64,000 nt of DNA from Theocolax elegans. Lineage: Eukaryota; Arthropoda; Insecta; Hymenoptera; Cerocephalidae. The stretch covers positions 48,501 to 112,500 of the forward strand of contig CM047431.1 in NCBI GenBank assembly GCA_026168455.1, in the 5' to 3' direction. Positions 19,276-29,200 of the stretch are shown one piece after another (position 1 is the stretch's first letter; the number at the start of each line of letters is the position of its first letter). The position numbers and the translations under genes are program-made. Under the pieces are notes generated by a model that searched no databases, was not told the DNA's origin, and saw only the letters and a program-made list of their open reading frames with translations.

Positions 19276-22200
19276 TATGTATAAACTTTTTTTCAACAGA
19301 TACGAAAAATTCGTTTTGTGCAACATGCGAATTTTATTTTTTAACAACACGTCTTGAGGCTACTGAACCCAAAGCATTTTTATCCAACATAAAATGTAAT
19401 TATTTTGAATTAATATTTGTATTGTTTGGATGAAATTATAATAATCTGTATATTAAATTACTTTCAGTTTTCTCTCCTACATTTGAACTGGGTCGGCAGC
19501 AAGACAGTAATGAATTTCTTTTATTATTAATTGAAAAGTTGTCATGCGCGCACGCTCTATTTCAAGGACTCGTGCAACAAAAACTTAAGTGCTCTAAATG
19601 CTATAATCTATCGATTAGTGATCAAAAATTTTTAGTAAGGATGATGTAATCATTATCAAAACATTAAAATCAACAAAAACCATATTAATTATTAATATTT
19701 AAAAATGTTCTAGTCGATCGTCGTACCAGTTTTGTTTAACACGGCCTCTTCTGTAGATTCTTACTTTTGTGGTGAAGAAATTATAAATTATCAATGCTCC
19801 AGGTGCAAGTATGCAGTATCAAAAAAAATATTAACGTTGAAATCAGCGCCAAAAATATTGTGCATCACCCTTCAACGGTTTAATACAAAAGGACAAAAAA
19901 TTCTTAAAGGAGTAACGTGCAACAACATAATCGAGATAAAAAATTACAAACAAAAATATATATATTCTTTCGTATCCATGATTCAGCATCATGGTTTATA
20001 CGCAGAGTCAGGACACTACACATCAGTTATTAAGAAAAATGGAGTCTTTTATAACTGCGACGACTTATCGGTAATAATTAAAATTGTGTTTAAAACACAA
20101 GTATTATAATTATAATTAATTACAAAATTATATGACTTACACTGATGATAAATGACAGATCACACGATGTTCACAAACGGTATTGGAGAAGACGCAAGCA
20201 TACGTCGCGATCTACTGTTTAATTAATGTCAAAGAACTAGAGATCCATGAGACGAGTGTTGTTAACATAGCAAAAAATAAAGATGAAGATTTGTACAGCG
20301 TGTCGGAAATATTAAATGAACTTAGCGGTGGTGAAAATGATAAACCAAAGCTAATAATTAAAAAGAAACCAGTAATAACAAGGTAAATATTTCTCAATAT
20401 AATAATAATACTCAGTATAATGAAATATACTTTATTTTTACAGTAACGTAATTATTAAGAAACCTACAAACATTCAGACAAAAACAGCCAAATTTAAGAT
20501 TTTTAAGTCAACAGATTGTAATAAAGGTAGTTATTATTAAAACTTTTAATATAACCATACATTTTATAATTTATAATGTTGTAATTTATTTATATATTTT
20601 TAGTTTATTTTGCTGCTAGAGATAAATCAAATGAATTTGAAAAACCGTTTATTCCACAACCCGTTTCCAAAAAGAATATTAACGGGGAATTAGATATTGA
20701 TTCAATTTTTATATGCGCTAAATCACTTTTGTTTTTCAATCCGTTACTCATTACGAAGGTAATGACTAATATGAATAAATATCAAACGACAGAAAATACA
20801 AAGGCGGTCAGTGCCCTAAATAAATTTGTACATGAGGCTGCGTATAATCCTAAAGACATAATGTGGAGAGAGTGTTTACTACACAATTATGACAGCGAAG
20901 CCATTTATGTATTATTTGGAATTTATAAACCAAACGCAGATAAAACAAATTATGCTATACAGTACTCTAAAAATGTACTTATTCCGGCGATTGCTAGCCT
21001 TCGAACGGATACACCAACTGTTATGATAAACGTATTGCATACGGAGATACATCAAAGTACAGACCCAACAAAAGTTTTTAAAAATCAATACGAACAATAT
21101 GCCAAAGCGGTGGATTACCGAACATCAATTTTTCTTCAGCAGCAAAATAAAATAGTTATGATATTGTATTACAAGTGCAATCATGGGCAACGCGGTCCAA
21201 TTCCTGAAGCAATCGATTATTTACATCAAGCCATAAATGCAAATTATCGATACTTTCATGCACTAACACAAATTCATTATGGCGTTAGTTTAAAATGTCC
21301 TGTAAATACGATATATTTGCTTGATTTAAAAATAATGAAAGATGTTTTTTCTTCGAATATTAATTTAAAACCATCGTTCTTTTTACGTAAATATGGCTAT
21401 GCATATGGTGTTCCACTGTACAGATCCAATATTCATTATTTTCAAGCCTACGAAACCATAAGTCACAAAATTACTGACAAAACGTATTCAGCTGATGTGA
21501 TGCAATATGTAGCTTTGAATGGTTTCTTAGGAAACTGGCAAAAATATGAAAATTATAGAAGAAAGGTTAAGAGATTCGTTGCTGAGTTGCAGGCTTATAA
21601 AGAGAGCACAAAAAATATGGACTTACGAATAGAAATTGTACAAAACGTGTTTGAAATTGATAAGGTGACAAACCTTAATCCTAAAACTCATGTAAAAAAT
21701 ATTAACGATTCAAAAAATGATTTTTGTTTATTGCCGTCCTTCGTCACGAAATTAATCGATGTTGGAGCTATAATTGAAATTCGTGATTGGTACAAGTATG
21801 TTGATAAATGTATTCAGCCAGAATTAAATTTATTAGAGAACGTTGTGCATATACAACGATGTGCTCCAATGCAATCGTTATTGTCGGCAGTTTATTTTGC
21901 ACAACAAAGAACAATACTTTTTCTGGAAGGATTCTGTTTCCGGCATGACAATAAATATTTATCAGAAAATATAAATAATGATGAAAATTTTGTTAAAATT
22001 AACCGTAATCCAGTGACTTTAACTAATTCCGATTTTGACCGAAACGAAAATAAATATTTATATTTTACCAATAACGGTAAATTATTAATGCAGACATTAT
22101 ATAATAACGCTCGACAGCCCGTGGAATCGATAGCGTTAGACAATAATCAATTTTCGGTTATTTACAACGATCCACTCACTTCTCCAGCTGATGCCAAAAG

Positions 22201-23861
22201 GCTTTGTTATTTTTTGTTTCAAACGTTTGCATTAGTGATTGAAGCTTTATTGTTCGATAATACAACCGTTCAAAGAGCCCAAATAAATGCTTACGAGTAT
22301 TTTATTATCGAACGCAATATCGAGTATCACCATCTTGGGTTATGTTCGACTGATATATGGTATTCCATCAAAAGTCCCAAAATAGTTTCCAGTCAATACG
22401 TCGTAGGGCACGTTCTCGGTGATACCATTTCAAGACAAGATAATTCGAATTTAATTAAAGAAATAAAATTATTTATTTCAAACCACGTTAAATTCTGGCC
22501 AACAAAATTTTACGACGGGAATTGTAATATAAAGTATTGGTCAAAACATTTATCAAAAAATGATTACCTACAAATTATGAAAACTGGAACATCAAATTTT
22601 CTAACACCAAAAGCAAAATCGTTACTCAATTTAAAACAATATAATATAATAAAAAATGTATTTAACGACAAGAAAGCCGAGGAAAAGGAACAAAAAAGAT
22701 TGGAAATAGAAAAAGAAAATGAGTACAGTAATATAGATAAAGAATTAGATGATATAATTAAAATTTATATAACAGATAAAAAACCAAAAAAGGATGACAC
22801 AAATAATGACTCATCATCAAATGACAATACGACTGTAATATATGTCATCACTTAATAATTAAAAACTTTAACAACGTAATTAATAATTAACTATGGTTAC
22901 ATTTTTTTAGCAACCACCTACGTCAGCTATAACAGATCACTGTAATAGAAAAACAAATCTGACAAAAAAAAATGAGTACAGTAATATAGATAAAGAATTA
23001 GATATAATAAAAATTTATACAACAGATAAAAAACCAAAAAAGGATGACACAAATAATGACTCATCATCAAATGACAATACGACTGTAATATATGTCATCA
23101 CTTAATAATTAAAAACTTTAACAACGTAATTAATAATTTACTATGGTTACATTTTTTTAGCAACCACCTACGTCAGCTATAACAGATCACTGTAATAGAA
23201 AAACAAATCTGACATTAACACCTACGAAGGATGGAAATATATCATCGTCAATAAATAAGATAGAGATAGTCGACCTCATCCACTACGATGAAGACACACA
23301 TGTAATACATATTTCTAATTATAAATTTGACAATATTAAATAAATTGTATTTAAAATTTGTTTCAGGTTCTAAACAAAATAGAAAAAAGTAATAAAAAGG
23401 ACACACCGTGCATCAATTTGACGGACAACAACATAAATGTAAGAATAGATTGAATTAATAATTTATTTTAATGCATCCAACAGAATAAAACATCTACATC
23501 TTTTTATTTTAAAAAGGAAAAAAATTCACAACCAGGAAAAAAGAAACAATATTTTGAATTATTCAATCAACCTCCAAAGAAAAAAATTAAAATTGGTAGA
23601 GTGCCTTACACATTCATTGAACAGCAACTTATAGTTGAATATATTTTGGAGAGAGCAGATGCCATCAAAATGAATAAAATTATGAATTTATGGACAGATA
23701 TACGAAAAAAATTATTAAATAAGGGGATAGATCGTACAATCCGATCTATACAAAAACAAGCGAAATATATATCTCAATTCGATATAGATAAATTAAAAAC
23801 ACGTTTCAATTTAACTGATGCAGAGGCAAGAAAAGTGTATAAACTGTGGAAATCGTTTTAA
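18749..23861 (+). CDS. USP-family deubiquitinase fused to a Myb-like domain (locus B)
   Basis: Eleven exons (18749-18872, 19300-19395, 19468-19634, 19714-20070, 20159-20382, 20444-20526, 20604-22834, 22911-23084, 23161-23301, 23367-23438, 23484-23861) splice GT-AG in phase to 1348 residues. Residues 1-280 form a compact ubiquitin-specific protease: Cys box GFANSGNTCFINAALQCL (nucleophile Cys15), QQDSNEF (84-90), zinc-ribbon pairs C115/C118 and C157/C160, His box ESGHYTS (His230), YNCDD (245-246) and AYVAIYCL. All catalytic residues are present, so an active cysteine protease on ubiquitin or a ubiquitin-like protein is likely. Residues about 390-1030 are unrecognised, with a charged coil after. 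PPKKKIK (about 1253) looks like a nuclear signal. Residues 1263-1348 are Myb/SANT-like and similar in layout to the locus A C-terminus. No other gene with this fusion is known to me. Confidence 0.85.
19240..19272. repeat. TA microsatellite in intron 1
   Basis: About 16 TA units within the first coding intron of the protease gene. Low complexity only. Confidence 0.9.
22712..23216 (+). repeat. 250-bp tandem duplication that added an exon
   Basis: The end of exon 7, the following intron and the start of the next exon repeat with a 250-253-bp offset (GAGTACAGTAATATAG at 22721 and 22974; donor ACT/GTAATA at 22835 and 23085). The result is the extra 174-base exon 22911-23084, which is in phase (58 codons). 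Because the copy keeps the frame and both splice sites, the product grows rather than breaks. Near-identity suggests a recent event. Confidence 0.85.
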
Positions 23862-24070
23862 AACAATCTACAATGTTAATTTACTAATGTATATAACAAA
23901 ATTAATAAAAAATTGTTTCATTCAAACTATGACTTTATTATTTGAATCGATTATTTTACTTACTATACTATACTAAATACTAAAATACATTGTCAATAAA
24001 CTCTGTAATAATTTAAAATAAAACAATTTTAAACACGAAAAAAATATACATAATATTTTACATACATTTA

Positions 24071-24143
24071 AACGTTTTTAATGCGGCCATACCTTAAAAC
24101 GTATGACGGTCTCAAGCCCGTGAAAACGCAGAGAGAAAATGTT
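24071..24143 (+). ncRNA. Twister ribozyme 2
   Basis: P1 AACGTTTT (24071-24078) pairs with AAAATGTT (24136-24143) through one G-U. UAA is at 24079-24081, with predicted cleavage after U24079. TGC/GCA forms P2; CATAC (24088-24092) pairs with GTATG (24101-24105); ACGG-TCTCAAGC-CCGT (24106-24121) and GAGAG follow. Compared with ribozyme 1, two pairs in the variable stem change from G-C to A-T on both sides, which supports selection for pairing. It sits 210 bases past the protease-gene stop, after several AATAAA strings. Confidence 0.9.
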
Positions 24144-24220
24144 CAAAATATAAAGAAAATTAATTTAAAAATTGCACTCTCATTTTAATTTATTATTGTT
24201 ACAAGTTTTCTACACTTAAA

Positions 24221-24292
24221 CTACCCAGTCACCGGCATCCTCCATGGGTCACTCGAGTCGTAATCGTCATCGTGAAAATGGTAATATTTCAT
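24221..24292 (-). CDS. Possible 23-residue minus-strand ORF
   Basis: A minus-strand ATG at 24292 opens MKYYHFHDDDYDSSDPWRMP and ends at 24221, with AATAAA about 35 bases further. The acidic DYDSSD tail faintly recalls the acidic gene family. It could be the last exon of a gene converging on locus B. Duplicated at about 25590-25660. Support is weak. Confidence 0.2.
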   Translation of the reverse strand: MKYYHFHDDDYDSSDPWRMPVTG

Positions 24293-24439
24293 ACAAGGAA
24301 ACATATTTATAAAGTGCAAATAATTGTTTTATTTTATTAAACATTTTTACATTTTTAAATTACTGCCTCGCTCGTGATGTCGAAACTGCGTGACGAGTTC
24401 AATAATTTTTTTAATTTTTTACAAATTAACTATATACTT

Positions 24440-24680
24440 CCTTTCTTTTTAAACGGGGGGGGCTGCGCCCCCCCCGAACCCCCCCCCTTCCTGCGCCCCA
24501 AACACCGCTCCCCGCCTCTCTCCTACCGGTTACCGAAGTCCAGACTTAACCGACGCATACGTTATTTAACTACAATGGAACTTAAACCAATAACCCATAT
24601 ACCCAGACACATTTCGGTACAGTCCCGGGTGTTAACTGTGCTAAAGTAGTAATATTCCCATTTCAATTATTTCAAATTTA
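24440..24680. repeat. G/C-hairpin element, copy 2
   Basis: GGGGGGGCTGCGCCCCCCC hairpin, C-rich run, then the same ordered blocks as 11105-11330, ending in TGTGCTAAAGTAGTAATATT. The 90 bases after it hold nothing identifiable. Confidence 0.75.
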
Positions 24681-24775
24681 CCAGCAGAGTAATAAAATCC
24701 TCTATAACTCCGAATGTATTGCTCCTAGGGGAAAAGGTCACATAGGTGAAATTGAAGTACTCGGTAAGGCCGACA

Positions 24776-25228
24776 CCGTGCATCAATTTGACGGACAACA
24801 ACATAAATGTAAGAATAGATTGAATTAATAATTTATTTTAATGCATCCAACAGAATAAAACATCTACATCTTTTTATTTTAAAAAGGAAAAAAATTCACA
24901 ACCAGGAAAAAAGAAACAATATTTTGAATTATTCAATCAACCTCCAAAGAAAAAAATTAAAATTGGTAGAGTGCCTTACACATTCATTGAACAGCAACTT
25001 ATAGTTGAATATATTTTGGAGAGAGCAGATGCCATCAAAATGAATAAAATTATGAATTTATGGACAGATATACGAAAAAAATTATTAAATAAGGGGATAG
25101 ATCGTACAATCCGATCTATACAAAAACAAGCGAAATATATATCTCAATTCGATATAGATAAATTAAAACACGTTTCAATTTAACTGATGCAGAGGCAAGA
25201 AAAGTGTATAAACTGTGGAAATCGTTTT
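24776..25228 (+). pseudogene. Duplicated last two exons of the USP-Myb gene, frameshifted
   Basis: This matches exons 10-11 of the intact gene, including the GTAAGA donor and CAACAG acceptor. A run of five A is four here (about 25168), shifting the frame after KLKH and ending at 25181-25183 rather than completing the Myb-like domain. With no upstream exons it cannot encode the enzyme. The missing A may be real or a consensus error. Confidence 0.8.
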
Positions 25229-25436
25229 AAAACAATCTACAATGTTAATTTACTAATGTATATAACAAAATTAATAAAAAATTGTTTCATTCAAACTATG
25301 ACTTTATTATTTGAATCGATTATTTTACTTACTATACTATACTAAATACTAAATACATTGTCAATAAACTCTGTAATAATTTAAAATAAAACAATTTTAA
25401 ACACGAAAAAAATACATAATATTTTACATACATTTA

Positions 25437-25509
25437 AACGTTTTTAATGCGGCCATACCTTAAAACGTATGACGGTCTCAAGCCCGTGAAAACGCAGAGA
25501 GAAAATGTT
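25437..25509 (+). ncRNA. Twister ribozyme 3
   Basis: A duplicate of ribozyme 2 at +1366 bases with no change in any helix or conserved loop; predicted cleavage is between U25445 and A25446. It lies downstream of the frameshifted exon copy. Confidence 0.88.
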
Positions 25510-25799
25510 CAAAATATAAAGAAAATTAATTTAAAAATTGCACTCTCATTTTAATTTATTATTGTTACAAGTTTTCTACACTTAAACTACCCAGTCACCG
25601 GCATCCTCCATGGGTCACTCGAGTCGTAATCGTCATCGTGAAAATGGTAATATTTCATACAAGGAAACATATTTATAAAGTGCAAATAATTGTTTTATTT
25701 TATTAAACATTTTTACATTTTTAAATTACTGCCTCGCTCGTGATGTCGAAACTGCGTGACGAGTTCAATAATTTTTTTAATTTTTTACAAATTAACTAT

Positions 25800-26050
25800 A
25801 TACTTCCTTTCTTTTTTAAACGGGGGGGGCTGCGCCCCCCCCGAACCCCCCCCCTTCCTGCGCCCCAAACACCGCTCCCCGCCTCTCTCCTACCGGTTAC
25901 CGAAGTCCAGACTTAACCGACGCATACGTATTTAACTACAATGGAACTTAAACCAATAACCCATATACCCAGACACATTTCGGTACAGTCCCGGGTGTTA
26001 ACTGTGCTAAAGTAGTAATATTCCCATTTCAATTATTTCAAATTTACCAG
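25800..26050. repeat. G/C-hairpin element, copy 3
   Basis: Part of the 1.37-kb duplication; hairpin CGGGGGGGGCTGC/GCCCCCCCCG at about 25820, ending with the CTAAAGTAGTAATATTCCC string near 26020. Confidence 0.75.
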
Positions 26051-26299
26051 CAGAGTAATAAAATCCTCTATAACTCCGAATGTATTGCTCCTAGGGGAAA
26101 AGGTCACATAGGTGAAATTGAAGTACTCGGTAAGGCCGACAAGGTGCACTGGATGAAAATCGGAAAATCCGAAATTTCTCTAAGAAAAAATCGATTTGAA
26201 AAATGAAACCTGTCTAGAAATGATCGAGAACGAATTTTAGTCGATTGAGCACAACTTGTTTTTTTGGAAAAAACTTGTAAAAATTTTTCGAAAAAATAT

Positions 26300-29200
26300 G
26301 GAGACCTGATTTGTAGGGAATCTTCCGAAACGTCCAGAACCGTCGGAATTTTCGAGATCGCACGACCGGAAGTGGGTCAAAATTTGGGTCAAAATTTTTT
26401 ATAGTCCCAAAAAATCGGAAAAAATTTTGTGATCAAACTTCAATTAGGAACATGGGGTCAAAAACCAAAATTTGGGGGCCAAAACGGGGGTTGAAAATTT
26501 GACCCAAAAAAAAGTTGGACCTGATTTGTAGGGAATCTTCCGAAACGTCCAGAACCGTCGGAATTTTCGAGATCGGACGACCGGAAGTGGGTCAAAATTT
26601 GGGTCAAAATTTTTTATGGTCCCAAAAAATCGGAAAAAATTTTGTGATCAAACTTCAATTAGGAACATGGGGTCAAAAACCAAAATTAGGGGGCCGAAAC
26701 GGGGGTTGAAAATTTGACCCAAAAAAAAGTTGGACCTGATTTGTAGGGAATCGTCTGAAACGTCCAGAACCGTCGGAATTTTCGAGATCGCACGACCGGA
26801 AGTGGGTCAAAATTTTGGTCAAAATTTTTTTTGGTCCCAAAAAATCGGAAAAAATTTTGTGATCAAACTTCAATTAGGAACATGGGGTCAAAAACCAAAA
26901 TTAGGGGGCCGAAACGGGGGTTGAAAATTTGACCCAAAAAAAAGTTGGACCTGATTTGTAGGGAATCTTCCGAAACGTCCAGAACCGTCGGAATTTTCGA
27001 GATCGGACGACCGGAAGTGGGTCAAAATTTGGGTCAAAATTTTTTATGGTCCCAAAAAATCGGAAAAAATTTTGTGATCAAACTTCAATTAGGAACATGG
27101 GGTCAAAAACCAAAATTAGGGGGCCGAAACGGGGGTTGAAAATTTGACCCAAAAAAAAGTTGGACCTGATTTGTAGGGAATCGTCTGAAACGTCCAGAAC
27201 CGTCGGAATTTTCGAGATCGCACGACCGGAAGTGGGTCAAAATTTTGGTCAAAATTTTTTTGGTCCCAAAAAATCGGAAAAAATTTTGTGATCAAACTTC
27301 AATTAGGAACATGGGGTCAAAAACCAAAATTAGGGGGCCGAAACGGGGGTTGAAAATTTGACCCAAAAAAAAGTTGGACCTGATTTGTAGGGAATCTTCC
27401 GAAACGTCCAGAACCGTCGGAATTTTCGAGATCGGACGACCGGAAGTGGGTCAAAATTTGGGTCAAAATTTTTATGGTCCCAAAAAAATCGGAAAAAATT
27501 TTGTGATCAAACTTCAATTAGGAACATGGGGTCAAAAACCAAAATTAGGGGGCCGAAACGGGGGTTGAAAATTTGACCCAAAAAAAAGTTGGACCTGATT
27601 TGTAGGGAATCGTCTGAAAACGTCCAGAACCGTCGGAATTTTCGAGATCGCACGACCGGAAGTGGGTCAAAATTTTGGTCAAAATTTTTTTGGTCCCAAA
27701 AAAATCGGAAAAAATTTTGTGATCAAACTTCAATTAGGAACATGGGGTCAAAAACCAAAATTAGGGGGCCGAAACGGGGGTTGAAAAATTTGACCCAAAA
27801 AAAAAGTTGGACCTGATTTGTAGGGAATCTTCCGAAACGTCCAGAACCGTCGGAATTTTCGAGATCGGACGACCGGAAGTGGGTCAAAATTTGGGTCAAA
27901 ATTTTTTATGGTCCCAAAAAAATCGGAAAAAATTTTGTGATCAAACTTCAATTAGGAACATGGGGTCAAAAACCAAAATTAGGGGGCCGAAACGGGGGGT
28001 TGAAAATTTGACCCAAAAAAAAGTTGGACCTGATTGTGTAGGGAATCGTCTGAAACGTCCAGAACCGTCGGAATTTTCGAGATCGCACGACCGGAAGTGG
28101 GTCAAAATTTGGGTCAAAATTTTTTATAGTCCCAAAAAATCGGAAAAAATTTGTGATCAAACTTCAATTAGGAACATGGGGTCAAAACCAAAATTTGGGG
28201 GCCAAAACGGGGGTTGAAAATTGGACCCAAAAAAAAGTTGGACCTGATTTGTAGGGAATCTTCCGAAACGTCCAGAACCGTCGGAATTTTCGAGATCGGA
28301 CGACCGGAAGTGGGTCCAAATTTGGGTCAAAATTTTTTATGGTCCCAAAAAATCGGAAAAAATTTTGTGATCAGACTTCAATTAGGAACATGGGGTCAAA
28401 AACCAAATTAGGGGGCCGAAACGGGGGTTGAAAATTTGACCCAAAAAAAAGTTGGACCTGATTTGTAGGGAATCGTCTGAAACGTCCAGAACCGTCGGAA
28501 TTTTCGAGATCGCACGACCGGAATTGGGTCAAAATTTGGGGTCAAAATTTTTTAGGTCCCAAAAAATCGGAAAAAAATTTGTGATCAAACTTCAATTAGG
28601 AACATGGGGTCAAAAACCAAAATTTGGGGGCCAAAACGGTGGTTGAAAATTTGACCCAAAAAAAAGTTGGACCTGATTTGTAGGGAATCGTCTGAAACGT
28701 CCAGAACCGTCGGAATTTTCGAGATCGCACGACCGGAAGTGGGTCAAAATTTGGGTCAAAATTTTTTATAGGTCCCAAAAAAAATCGGAAAAAAATTTTG
28801 TGATCAAACTTCAATTAGGAACATGGGGTCAAAAAACCAAAATTAGGGGGCCGAAACGGGGGTTGAAAATTTGACCCAAAAAAAAGTTGGACCTGATTTG
28901 TAGGGAATCGTCTGAAACGTCCAGAACCGTCGGAATTTTCGAGATCGCACGACCGGAAGTGGGTCAAAATTTGGGTCAAAATTTTTTATAGGTCCCAAAA
29001 AATCGGAAAAAATTTTGTGATCAAACTTCAATTAGGAACATGGGGTCAAAAACCAAAATTAGGGGGCCGAAACGGGGGTTGAAAATTTGACCCAAAAAAA
29101 AGTTGGACCTGATTGTAGGGAATCGTCTGAAACGTCCAGACCGTCGGAATTTTCGAGATCGCACGACCGGAAGTGGGTCAAAATTTGGGTCAAAATTTTT

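Larger units (their letters stand above)
24771..26140 (+). repeat. 1.37-kb tandem duplication of the locus B 3' end
   Basis: Copies 23401-24770 and lies directly next to it. It carries most of exon 10, exon 11, the ribozyme, the small minus ORF and a G/C-hairpin element. The joint falls at a short GACA/CCGTG identity between GGTAAGGCCGACA and GGACACACCGTG. The right edge (GGTAAGGCCGACA, then AAGGTGC) shows what originally followed. Confidence 0.9.
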
